36,711 nucleotides of DNA from a virus. Below the pieces are notes generated by a model. That model ran no database searches, was not told where the DNA came from, and saw only the letters and a list, made by a program, of their open reading frames with translations. Numbering within the stretch: position 1 is the stretch's first letter; every line of letters starts with the position of its first letter. Positions 1-7,230 of this stretch are shown here, piece after piece. The stretch is taken from the IMG/VR virus record IMGVR_UViG_3300015245_000028, positions 1 through 36,711 of that record. One strand, given 5' to 3'. The position numbers were made by a program, and so were the translations under genes.

Positions 1-77
1 AGTGACCGAGATAGTTAACTCAAAAAAACCCATAAAGTTGAAATAAGAAATATCCTTATTTCAAGAATGAAGCACAT
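1..77. repeat. Left copy of the 77-bp terminal direct repeat
   Basis: Bases 1-77 are identical to 36635-36711. Bases 1-46 are the last codons and stop of the RusA gene; bases 67-77 are the first codons of the next gene. The length equals a common assembler k-mer (77), so the simplest reading is a circular or circularly permuted genome cut open here, not a biological terminal repeat. Confidence 0.95.
38..64. other. Perfect 10-bp stem-loop between rusA and terS
   Basis: TTGAAATAAG (38-47) pairs perfectly with CTTATTTCAA (55-64) around a 7-base loop. It overlaps the rusA stop codon (44-46) and ends 2 bases before the terS start. There is no T-run after it, so it is a poor terminator. A packaging recognition site or a translational control of terS are possible but unproven. 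The same element recurs at 36672-36698 because of the contig overlap. Confidence 0.6.
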
Positions 78-570
78 TATGAAACAAGATAATAAGATTA
101 TGGTAAAAAGATCGAAGCCTAACACAGATAATGGAATGCTGTCTTCCACACGAACACTAATAGATTTTTTCGATGAGGCAGGTCTTTCGAACTTTCCTCA
201 GAAGGACTCATGGAGAAAACGCCTTTGTTTTACCATGGTTAATTGGTCAAGAGGCGAAGAAGCTTTAGATCTTGTTCAGTTTTGCCAACAGTATCAAATA
301 CCAAGAACATCACTTTATGAATGGGCCGCTAAATATGAAGATGTACGTAATGCCCTTTCAGAATTGCGTATAAACATAGGCTGTACTAGACGTATAGGTT
401 CAATGAAGAAGAAGCTTGATGGTACGTATGCCTACAAGGACATGCATCTCTACGACAAAGAATGGTTAGCTATAAACAAATACCATAGTGATATGAAGAA
501 AGAAGAAGATAAGCAGCCAACAACATTTATTATTAATACCGAGAAACCGAAGGTTCAAAATAAGCCATGA
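67..570 (+). CDS. Terminase small subunit candidate
   Basis: A 167-residue protein. Its middle (about residues 75-110, DLVQFCQQYQIPRTSLYEWA) has the helix-turn-helix layout of small terminase subunits, which bind the packaging site and hand DNA to the large subunit. The C-terminus is charged and ends in a TFIINTEKPKV-like tail. It lies after the resolvase gene and about 1.2 kb before TerL, the usual place for TerS. No clear ribosome site precedes 67; in-frame ATGs at 79 and 103 are alternatives. The assignment rests on HTH plus position; a plain regulatory protein cannot be excluded. Confidence 0.65.
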   Translation: MKHIMKQDNKIMVKRSKPNTDNGMLSSTRTLIDFFDEAGLSNFPQKDSWRKRLCFTMVNWSRGEEALDLVQFCQQYQIPRTSLYEWAAKYEDVRNALSELRINIGCTRRIGSMKKKLDGTYAYKDMHLYDKEWLAINKYHSDMKKEEDKQPTTFIINTEKPKVQNKP

Positions 571-737
571 GTAATGGGAAAAAAAGTAATAAAACTAATC
601 CTAATTCAAAGAGAAGCTACCAACCATTACCACACGAAATGGATATAGCAGCTGATATTTTCAATAACAGAGTAACTGAGAATAAAACGCATTCTTTAGA
701 GATAAAGAGGGAAGAAAAAGAAAGAGGAAAGAAATGA
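567..737 (+). CDS. Small basic hypothetical protein
   Basis: A 56-residue, Lys/Arg/Asn-rich protein (starts MSNGKKSNKTNPNSKRSYQP, ends in a charged EIKREEKERGKK helix). It starts in an ATGA overlap with the terS candidate and its stop overlaps the next start, so all three are probably translationally coupled. I do not recognise the family. Small size and low complexity limit confidence, but the overlaps and uninterrupted frame favour a real gene. Confidence 0.6.
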   Translation: MSNGKKSNKTNPNSKRSYQPLPHEMDIAADIFNNRVTENKTHSLEIKREEKERGKK

Positions 738-1015
738 TATGTAGTTTACGTTTGTGTAGATTCAAGTTCTTTGAATGTACCTGGCAACAAATGTGTAGAG
801 ATTTTGAGAAAACACATCTTGAGAAGTCAAATGAATTGGCAGCATTAAAACTTGATTTGGGGTTAGCAACCGAGAAGAACGATCTCTGGATACTTTTTGC
901 AGATAAGTTAGAAGGAGAGAAGAATGAACTTATAAAAGAAGTTTCATTCTTAAAAGAAATGGTAAAGGTTGTTAAGAAAAGAGGACGAGGAAGACCAAGA
1001 AGAGAGGGAAACTAA
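734..1015 (+). CDS. Coiled-coil protein with AT-hook-like C-terminus
   Basis: A 93-residue protein preceded by GAGGAAA. Residues about 25-80 form a charged amphipathic helix (probable coiled coil), and the C-terminus is KKRGRGRPRREGN, which contains the RGRPR core of AT-hook minor-groove binders. This suggests a DNA-associated dimer or oligomer, perhaps acting with the terminase genes on either side. The N-terminus is Cys/Phe-rich. Its stop overlaps the next start by one base (TAATG). The role is inferred from the motif only. Confidence 0.65.
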   Translation: MICSLRLCRFKFFECTWQQMCRDFEKTHLEKSNELAALKLDLGLATEKNDLWILFADKLEGEKNELIKEVSFLKEMVKVVKKRGRGRPRREGN

Positions 1016-1584
1016 TGGGCGTCTATCATTACTTTGGAAACGAATCATTGAAGGAATATCTCGAATGTCCTTCAAGATGCCCTGTAAAATGGGGTGGGCA
1101 TTGGTCAGGCCAGAATTGTTCCTCAAGACTTTTTGTGTTTCTAATAACAACTGATTGGGAGCACGGAGAAAAATGTTATTATTCTGACTCGAGCCAACTT
1201 CCATGGGATAAAGAAGAGGGATGGGTTAATATTACTTCTTTTGTATGGTCAAAAATTGAATCTAATCCAGGTATACTAGAACACTTTAAGGACATAAGGT
1301 GTTTTGATGAAGTTAGTAAGATAAAAACAAAGCAGAAATACTTAGTCTGTGGTACACGAGATATAGGCGGAAAAAGAGAAAGAGATTTTTACATAGCCTT
1401 CAAGAATGAATATGGAAGCTGGGTTTCAGACGATGGACGTGAAATCTCTAATGTTTCATCAGCAAAACCACTTCACCGCAACAAATTTCCTGATAAGCAA
1501 AGACGTGGACCGACACAAGAAGAGCGTCTTTGTAAAAGCTACTGTACCCTTAAATGCTGTATTGGTGATGGAAAGATGAAATAA
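1015..1584 (+). CDS. Unknown protein, MGVY/LECP family (long form)
   Basis: A 189-residue protein I do not recognise. The N-terminal 75 residues are clearly related to the protein at 32271-32594: both start MGVY, carry YLECP at about 15-19, then G-x(4-5)-G-x-NC, a hydrophobic L-x-FL(I/L)T stretch and a D/E-rich segment with PW. This copy has about 100 extra residues, ending in a Cys cluster (LCKSYCTLKCC). The hydrophobic strand is short and not a clear membrane span. It sits between TerS and TerL but nothing ties it to packaging. Confidence 0.75.
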   Translation: MGVYHYFGNESLKEYLECPSRCPVKWGGHWSGQNCSSRLFVFLITTDWEHGEKCYYSDSSQLPWDKEEGWVNITSFVWSKIESNPGILEHFKDIRCFDEVSKIKTKQKYLVCGTRDIGGKRERDFYIAFKNEYGSWVSDDGREISNVSSAKPLHRNKFPDKQRRGPTQEERLCKSYCTLKCCIGDGKMK

Positions 1585-1761
1585 ATGGAAGAAACAAAAA
1601 ATAATGTACTTTCGTTTAGGCGTTTTTGTAATCTATCTTGCCTATGTGAAAACTGCGAGAAAAAGAAGGCTTTCGATGATGCGCATAGAGAAGAAATAAA
1701 ACACGCTCTTGAAAATTCTGTTTTCACCTTTTCCTTTAAAGAAGTAGAAAAGGGAGAGTAG
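1585..1761 (+). CDS. Small Cys-rich protein upstream of terL
   Basis: A 58-residue protein starting directly after the preceding stop (TAAATG). Residues 15-24 carry four close cysteines (FCNLSCLCENCEKKK), a likely metal-binding knuckle, followed by a charged helix. The NCE motif is shared with two other small proteins of this genome (29244-29507 and 34408-34737). It ends one base before the terL start codon. Function unknown. Confidence 0.6.
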   Translation: MEETKNNVLSFRRFCNLSCLCENCEKKKAFDDAHREEIKHALENSVFTFSFKEVEKGE

Positions 1762-1762
1762 T

Positions 1763-3175
1763 TTGAAGGATGAAGCACACCAAGAATTAAGATTAGAGAA
1801 AAATGTAGATCTCCACGCCAACTTTCAATTGCGTTGGTATCAGGAAGAGGTTTGGGATCTTATTGAAGGTGGTGATATTCGTAACGTGCTTCTTGTGGCC
1901 GCTCGTCGATCAGGTAAAGATATTCTTGGATGGAACCTTGCCGTTCGCCAATGCATAAAGAAAGTGTGTCTTGTATTCTACATACTTCCTACTTATGGGC
2001 TTGCTCGCAGAGCAATATTTGACGCAATAACCAACGATTCTAAGCATTTTCTTGATTACATTCCTAAAGAATTGATTGAATCTATAAATCAATCAGATAT
2101 GAAGATACGATTCAAGAATGGATCTATACTACAGTGCTTAGGCGGTGACACATTTTCTAAATCAAACGTGGGTACTAATCCCTATGCCGTTGTTCTTTCA
2201 GAATTCTCACTATTGCCACCCGACATCTTCAATTTTATTTCTCCTATCCTTGGTGCAAATGGAGGTTGGTGTCTTATAGTTGGTACGCCTCGTGGCAAAA
2301 ACCATCTATGGCATCTCTATAAGCTTGCGCAACAACTTGATGACTGGAGGGTTATCTACCAGCCAGTTTCACTCATAAAACACATGACAGAAGAGTTTTT
2401 AACACGCGAAAGAAGAAGGCTTTCCCTCAGTGGCGATGATGGTATGTACTTACAGGAATATGAATGCAGCTTTGATAGAGGTATTAGTGGAAGTTATTAT
2501 GGGACACACTTAGATAATCTTCGTCTAAAGTCTCAAATAACTTCAGTGTCATGGGAACCAGGATTACTGGTACATACCGCTTGGGATATAGGTGTTAATG
2601 ATCCAACAACCATTATATTTTACCAGACAGTTGGTGAAGGAACTGTTGTTCGCATAATAGATAGTTACTCTAATACGGGTCTTGGTATCGACCACTACGC
2701 AAAGATATTGCAGGATAAGCCTTATCGTTATGGTACTCACTGGGCGCCACATGACATTAAGGTTCGTGAGTTTGGTGGAGGAGCTATAACTCGTTATGAG
2801 AAGGCTCGCCAACTTGGTATTAACTTTAGCCTTGTTGATCAAGTTCCCATCATTGAAGGCATAGAAAATGTCTGGACGCATTTCGGTAAATTGTGGATTG
2901 ATGCCGATAAGTGCAGATCTCTTATTGATGCACTAGAGAACTACCGTAAGCAATGGGATGAGCGCAATGAAATATTTTTAAATAAGCCAGTGGATAGAAA
3001 CTGGGCTAACCACTATGCAGATACACTGCGTTATCTTTGTTTATCCCTTTATAGGAATAATAAAGGATTAACGGCTGAAGAGTTTGAGAGAAAAAGAGCA
3101 GAAGCAATTTATGGCAATAACAACTTACCACCGGTCTTTAGAAATGATATTAAATATGATCGATATGGAAGATGA
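1763..3175 (+). CDS. terL: Terminase large subunit (ATPase-nuclease)
   Basis: A 470-residue packaging motor that pumps DNA into the procapsid and cuts it. Seen directly: an Arg-rich Walker A, AARRSGKD, at about residues 47-54; a Walker B-like VVLSE near 144; the coupling motif GTPRGKNHLW near 174; and three nuclease-domain acidic sites in HTAWDIGVNDPTT (about 272), WAPHDIK (about 329) and ANHYADTLRY (about 418). Length is normal for the family. The start is TTG, supported by AGGGAGA 6-12 bases upstream and by the close upstream gene; no in-frame ATG lies nearby. Confidence 0.95.
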   Translation: MKDEAHQELRLEKNVDLHANFQLRWYQEEVWDLIEGGDIRNVLLVAARRSGKDILGWNLAVRQCIKKVCLVFYILPTYGLARRAIFDAITNDSKHFLDYIPKELIESINQSDMKIRFKNGSILQCLGGDTFSKSNVGTNPYAVVLSEFSLLPPDIFNFISPILGANGGWCLIVGTPRGKNHLWHLYKLAQQLDDWRVIYQPVSLIKHMTEEFLTRERRRLSLSGDDGMYLQEYECSFDRGISGSYYGTHLDNLRLKSQITSVSWEPGLLVHTAWDIGVNDPTTIIFYQTVGEGTVVRIIDSYSNTGLGIDHYAKILQDKPYRYGTHWAPHDIKVREFGGGAITRYEKARQLGINFSLVDQVPIIEGIENVWTHFGKLWIDADKCRSLIDALENYRKQWDERNEIFLNKPVDRNWANHYADTLRYLCLSLYRNNKGLTAEEFERKRAEAIYGNNNLPPVFRNDIKYDRYGR

Positions 3176-3420
3176 AGATAAAAGAACTCGTAAGGCTTTA
3201 CTCAAGGGACAAATTTATAATAACTCGCTCACTATTTTGGGAGTGGTTCTTTGTAACTTTTAAATATTATAAAAAAATAACACCATATATTATCTTTCTT
3301 CACAATGGAAAGTATATGCGCAGAATATGGGCTTATAAATTCGATAACAACTTTATCGTTAATGGTGATGCCGACATAAAAAATTACTATAAAGATAATG
3401 ATAGCGCTAACAATAAATAG
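3172..3420 (+). CDS. Hypothetical protein after terL
   Basis: An 82-residue protein in an ATGA overlap with terL. It is rich in aromatic and basic residues (SLFWEWFFVTFKYYKK at about 20-35), giving a hydrophobic patch too interrupted to be a sure membrane helix. The C-terminus is polar (DNDSANNK). I do not recognise it. Confidence 0.6.
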   Translation: MKIKELVRLYSRDKFIITRSLFWEWFFVTFKYYKKITPYIIFLHNGKYMRRIWAYKFDNNFIVNGDADIKNYYKDNDSANNK

Positions 3421-3428
3421 GAGTAAAT

Positions 3429-3680
3429 ATGGCTAGTGCATATGATAAAATTAAACAAGACATACAAACTTATGCTGATCAAGTAGTTGCTGTTAACAAT
3501 AAATATGGTCCGCTTGAAGCTGCTTTGTTTATAAGAACAGTTAATGAAATTGGAAGTGGAGTAATGAAAGAAATAGCAACGGCGATTGGCGATGAAGATT
3601 TTCAAAAACTTCTTGGTTTCGTTTCAAATGTACCATCCCCAATAACTCAGATTGAAGGCAAAGGCCCTGAATATAATTAA
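3429..3680 (+). CDS. Hypothetical helical protein before portal
   Basis: An 83-residue, mainly helical, slightly acidic protein with a good ribosome site (AGGAG, 5 bases before the ATG). It starts MASAYDKIKQDIQTYADQVV. Position between terL and portal suggests a packaging or head role, but no family is recognised. Confidence 0.65.
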   Translation: MASAYDKIKQDIQTYADQVVAVNNKYGPLEAALFIRTVNEIGSGVMKEIATAIGDEDFQKLLGFVSNVPSPITQIEGKGPEYN

Positions 3681-3699
3681 CATCATTAAAGAAATAGTC

Positions 3700-3728
3700 T
3701 TGTGATATCGGTATCTACTTTCTACAAT
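3700..3728 (+). promoter_or_regulatory. Sigma70-like promoter upstream of portal
   Basis: TTGTGA (3700-3705), 17-bp spacer, TACAAT (3723-3728), predicted start near 3735, about 33 bases before the portal ATG. It fills most of the only sizeable gap (87 bp) between terL and portal. The -35 matches consensus at 4 of 6 positions, the -10 at 5 of 6. Confidence 0.5.
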
Positions 3729-3767
3729 GCAGCATATTAGACTTGAAGAAATTAAGGAGAAAACTAT

Positions 3768-5834
3768 ATGCTCATGCGTCAACCTGAAAGTATATACACT
3801 GATTACAGTGCCATTAAAAAGAAGATGGATAATTCTTGGACTGCCAATCAGGCCATATGGCAGATCTTCCAAACAGAGGCAACACTGAATACTCGTCTTG
3901 AGGCTGGTGATACCTCCATGATGGCAGAACTTAATATAACCGGTATGAACTCAAACAGAAACTCATATTTCTTTAATAGAACAAGACCTATAGTTGCATC
4001 AATAGAAGGCCACCAAATACGAAATCGTAAATCAACCATTATGGTTCCCTATGAACGCGGTGACCAAGCCACTGCTGACCAATCAACAAAGTTACTTCTT
4101 GGTATATATAAGCGTGAGCATATAAACCAGAAGATATCTGAAGCGTTTAGACAAGGAGCCCTTATATCTGGCCTTAATCTACTCCATGTTTATCTTGATT
4201 GGACGCTTGACCCAATAAACGGTGATATAAAGGTAGATAACCTAGATTATAATTGCTTCTTTATGGATCCTTATTGGAGAAAAAAAGATCTTTCTGACTG
4301 TGGATTTGTTTGGCGCAGAAGTTTCCTTTCGCACAGTGCCGCAGCCATGCTATTTAAAGATAATTATGAAGAAATAATGGATCTTCCTGGAAATCCTACT
4401 GGTCTTGGTCGAGACGGTCGCTTTCAGTTTATGCCAGAATCATACGGTATGACGCAAACCAATTTACTTACTTATGATGAATACTATTATCGTGATTATC
4501 GCAAACAAAAGTTGTTCTTTGATAAGGAAACAGGAGAAACGTGGGAAATACCTTTTGTTGATAGGATGGATATTGATACTTACCTTGATCATTATCCACA
4601 GATAATCATTAATGAACAGACAATACCAACAGTAAGACTAGCAATTCAAGTTCAGGGTAAGATGTTTTATGATGGGCCCCAACCACTGGGCCTTGATGTA
4701 TATCCTTTTGTTCCTGTTGTTGGTTACTATAATGCCGCAATGCCGTACTTCTATTCACGTATACAAAGCGTGTGTACATCATTAAGAGATCCTCAAATAC
4801 TTTATAATAGAAGAGTAATGCTTTCAGTCGATGCTGCAGAGTCTGTTACTTATACCGGTTGGATATTTAAGGAAAATGCGGTACTTGATATTAAGCATTT
4901 GTTTCAAACGGGAGCAGGTAGAGTGATACCACTCAAGACTGATGCCCAAATGACCGATCTTCAACAGATTCAGCCACCAAATATTCCACCATATGTCTTC
5001 CAGATAGCCGAGGGATTTTCACAAGAACTTAACTTTGTTTCTGGTGTTAATGATAGCATGATGGGTCTTAATGCTGAGGATGAAAAATCTGGCTGGCAAA
5101 CAGCATTACACCAGTCGGCTGGTATAACTACGCTTCAGCATTTATTTTCAAATCTTGATGATTCAACTGAAATTCTTGGCGATATTGTCTTTAAGGCGGT
5201 TCAAATGAACTGGACTCCTGGAAAGATACAGCTGATCCTTGAAGGAGAAAGACCTGCCCCTCTTTTCTATAACAAGGCATTTGGTAAATACCATGCCACT
5301 ACTGAGCTTGGATTTGATACTCAAACACAGAAGCAAATGGAGTTCTTGCAGCTTATTAAGCTTATTGATACGGGTATTCAGATACCACAATCAATACTTA
5401 TTGAATCTGCTACCATACAGAACAAGGATAAAATTCTTCAGATGATGGAACAAGAGAAGAAACAAGCACAACAAATGCAACAGGCGCAAGATCAAGCTGC
5501 TATGCAAGAACAACAAGCAAGAATACAGCTAGCACAAGCCCGTGCCATTGCTGATAAGGGTCTTGGTGCTGAACGTTATAGCCGTATACAGGAAAATCAG
5601 GCTCTGGCTGAAGAACGAAGAGCAGAAGCGCTTAAGGATGAAGATATGGCGTTGCTTAATAAAGTACGTGCATTGAAGGAGCTTGAAACTATAGATATTA
5701 ACCATCTTCGTGAGTTGATTTCTCTATCGACAACTCTCAAAACACAAGATAGTGTACAACATGATATTGAAGACAAACGTCGGCAAGTCGTCGATGCTTC
5801 ACAGACAATTGAACCTATAAATCAAGGAGCCTAG
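3768..5834 (+). CDS. Portal protein (P22/N4-like podovirus type)
   Basis: A 688-residue protein that would form the dodecameric ring at the packaging vertex. It resembles P22-type portals in length (P22 is 725) and in features: the early NRTRPIVASIEGHQIRNRKS segment (about 69-88), a Trp/Tyr-rich wing region (HVYLDW, FFMDPYWRKKD at about 165-173), a stem/crown region around residues 400-520, and a Gln-rich coiled coil at about 550-620 where P22 has its barrel helix. It follows a promoter candidate and an AAGGAG ribosome site, just downstream of TerL as usual. The end of the protein is a long charged helix. Confidence 0.85.
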   Translation: MLMRQPESIYTDYSAIKKKMDNSWTANQAIWQIFQTEATLNTRLEAGDTSMMAELNITGMNSNRNSYFFNRTRPIVASIEGHQIRNRKSTIMVPYERGDQATADQSTKLLLGIYKREHINQKISEAFRQGALISGLNLLHVYLDWTLDPINGDIKVDNLDYNCFFMDPYWRKKDLSDCGFVWRRSFLSHSAAAMLFKDNYEEIMDLPGNPTGLGRDGRFQFMPESYGMTQTNLLTYDEYYYRDYRKQKLFFDKETGETWEIPFVDRMDIDTYLDHYPQIIINEQTIPTVRLAIQVQGKMFYDGPQPLGLDVYPFVPVVGYYNAAMPYFYSRIQSVCTSLRDPQILYNRRVMLSVDAAESVTYTGWIFKENAVLDIKHLFQTGAGRVIPLKTDAQMTDLQQIQPPNIPPYVFQIAEGFSQELNFVSGVNDSMMGLNAEDEKSGWQTALHQSAGITTLQHLFSNLDDSTEILGDIVFKAVQMNWTPGKIQLILEGERPAPLFYNKAFGKYHATTELGFDTQTQKQMEFLQLIKLIDTGIQIPQSILIESATIQNKDKILQMMEQEKKQAQQMQQAQDQAAMQEQQARIQLAQARAIADKGLGAERYSRIQENQALAEERRAEALKDEDMALLNKVRALKELETIDINHLRELISLSTTLKTQDSVQHDIEDKRRQVVDASQTIEPINQGA

Positions 5835-5836
5835 TC

Positions 5837-6097
5837 ATGGCATCAAGAGAAATGATGAGCGGCAAGCGAAAAATGGAAAAATCAGCAGGTATGGAAATGA
5901 AGAACTATTATGGTCTTCTTTCTGATGATCCATCAAAACCTTGCAACCTTCCTACCGAAGTTATGAATAAACCATGGCCTAAAGGTGATGAATACCATAT
6001 GGGCGGAGAAGTTGATGATCTATTTAGAGGTGTTCAAGCACAGCAAAGAGAAGATCATGCTGGTATGAAGAGAGCTTCTAAGCCTGGTAAATATTAG
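5837..6097 (+). CDS. Small Met/Lys-rich head-region protein
   Basis: An 86-residue polar protein (MASREMMSGKRKMEKSAGME...), with AAGGAG before the start and only 2 bases after the portal stop. No membrane segment or known motif. Similar short Met/Lys-rich proteins are common after portals in podovirus genomes; the function is unknown to me. Confidence 0.65.
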   Translation: MASREMMSGKRKMEKSAGMEMKNYYGLLSDDPSKPCNLPTEVMNKPWPKGDEYHMGGEVDDLFRGVQAQQREDHAGMKRASKPGKY

Positions 6098-6105
6098 GAG
6101 TAGCT

Positions 6106-6255
6106 ATGCCAGGTCAAATAAGGCCAAACAAGGTTGCTATGAAAATAGCTTATAAGATACTTAATACGCCAAAAGAGTTGCAACAAAAGAATGAACCCAA
6201 ACCTTCTGCTTTTAGAACTAAGGAATGGTTCAAAGATTCTTGTGTAGCACAATAG
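6106..6255 (+). CDS. Small basic hypothetical protein
   Basis: A 49-residue protein (MPGQIRPNKVAMKIAYKILN...), preceded by AGGAG overlapping the previous stop. Basic N-terminal half, Trp-Phe near the C-terminus. Too short for family assignment; kept because of the ribosome site and snug fit between the neighbouring gene and the stem-loop at 6267. Confidence 0.55.
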   Translation: MPGQIRPNKVAMKIAYKILNTPKELQQKNEPKPSAFRTKEWFKDSCVAQ

Positions 6256-6266
6256 ACGAGAGACGT

Positions 6267-6308
6267 GTGGTAGGGATGGTTTGTTTTTCCTTTTTCCATT
6301 CCTACCAC
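6267..6308 (+). terminator. Strong stem-loop, probable terminator or attenuator
   Basis: GTGGTAGGGATGG (6267-6279) pairs with CCATTCCTACCAC (6296-6308): 13 pairs with one G-T. The 16-base loop is almost all T. Four T's follow, then A's. This could stop part of the transcripts before the DUF6496 gene or mark an RNA processing site. Confidence 0.65.
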
Positions 6309-6328
6309 TTTTAAAAATAGGAGTTAAG

Positions 6329-6625
6329 ATGATAGACGTTGTAGTAAGAAAGAAAAGCGGAAAAAGAAGACCTGCAGCCAAGGCAACACCGGCTCACGCA
6401 AAAAAGACACCGGCACAAAAACACGGTGAACGAGCGGTTAAAAGCCATGCCAAAACATCTCGTAAGGGCCTAAAACAACGAGAAAAGATTAAGAAGGTAA
6501 TGCACGAATATTCAAAAGGTGGCTTGAGAAGTGGCTCTAAAGCTGGTCCACGCGTAAAAAGTAAAAAACAGGCTCTTGCAATAGGATATAGCGAAGCAAG
6601 AAGAGCCAACAAGAAAAAGAAATAA
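6329..6625 (+). CDS. DUF6496-like highly basic protein
   Basis: A 98-residue protein, about one third Lys/Arg. The C-terminal half has the signature of the DUF6496 family: KIKKVMHEYSKGGLRSG (about 54-70) and a VKSKKQALAIGYSEARRA-like end. Family members are small basic proteins of unknown function; the charge suggests DNA or RNA contact, for instance packaged with the genome. The ATG at 6329 is chosen because AGGAG lies 5 bases upstream; a TTG further upstream would put coding sequence through the stem-loop. It is flanked by stem-loops on both sides, so its dose may be set separately from its neighbours. Confidence 0.75.
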   Translation: MIDVVVRKKSGKRRPAAKATPAHAKKTPAQKHGERAVKSHAKTSRKGLKQREKIKKVMHEYSKGGLRSGSKAGPRVKSKKQALAIGYSEARRANKKKK

Positions 6626-6664
6626 AAAAACCTTTACTGACGCGGTTTACACTGCTGCTTACTT

Positions 6665-6696
6665 CTCCCTCCCCGTCTTTGGGAGGGAGTTATTTT
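6665..6696 (+). terminator. Rho-independent terminator after the DUF6496 gene
   Basis: CTCCCTCCC (6665-6673) pairs perfectly with GGGAGGGAG (6681-6689), 7-base loop, followed by TTATTTT. A GC-rich 9-bp stem with a T-run is a textbook intrinsic terminator. Confidence 0.85.
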
Positions 6697-6705
6697 AAGG
6701 AATAC

Positions 6706-7230
6706 ATGAGTAATGAACGCAAAACAGCTGGTCAGATAATCCTTGAACATGATGCTAAACGTATTGATCTTGAAGATGATGTTCGAGAATATAGAGCAGC
6801 CATGACGCCATCTGTTATAGATATGATTCATAAGACAGCCATGAAGGCCAAAGGACAATATCCTTATATAAATAAAGACTTCTATATTGTATTTACCTTC
6901 ACCAATGATCGAGTTCTTCAACAACCAAAACCAATGGTATGGGCACGACAATCGTGTCCAACTCCTGTATATAAACAATCGGTGTGGAAGTATATGCATA
7001 ATTCGGGAAGTCTTGAGTATTTATGGACAATACCAGATATGTTTAAGTATTGGGATATTGTAAAACGACCACAATTTTATTTGCAGGACAAAGAAAGGGC
7101 TCAAGGGGCCCAGTTTGTTCTACTAATGGAATCTGGTGAACTCCTCCAATGGGTTAAAAAGGAAAACGGCGAGAAGATAGATGCAGTAATCAAAATTATT
7201 CCTAAGGAGAATGAATGTTTGATCCAGTAG
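6706..7230 (+). CDS. Unknown protein in the head gene region
   Basis: A 174-residue soluble protein I do not recognise. It begins with a charged helix and then an aromatic-rich mixed region (DFYIVFTFTND, PMVWARQSCPTPVYKQSVWKYM) and ends with beta-like hydrophobic strands (AVIKIIPKENECLI). The start at 6706 follows AAGGA; the preceding terminator makes any start further upstream unlikely. It overlaps the scaffold gene by 16 bases, so the two are probably coupled and it may work in head assembly. Confidence 0.7.
   Translation: MSNERKTAGQIILEHDAKRIDLEDDVREYRAAMTPSVIDMIHKTAMKAKGQYPYINKDFYIVFTFTNDRVLQQPKPMVWARQSCPTPVYKQSVWKYMHNSGSLEYLWTIPDMFKYWDIVKRPQFYLQDKERAQGAQFVLLMESGELLQWVKKENGEKIDAVIKIIPKENECLIQ

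Noticed and set aside
6281-6328. Upstream TTG start for the DUF6496 gene
   Set aside because: It would put the stem-loop arms and loop (6280-6308) in coding sequence as a Phe-rich stretch; the ATG at 6329 has AGGAG at normal spacing.
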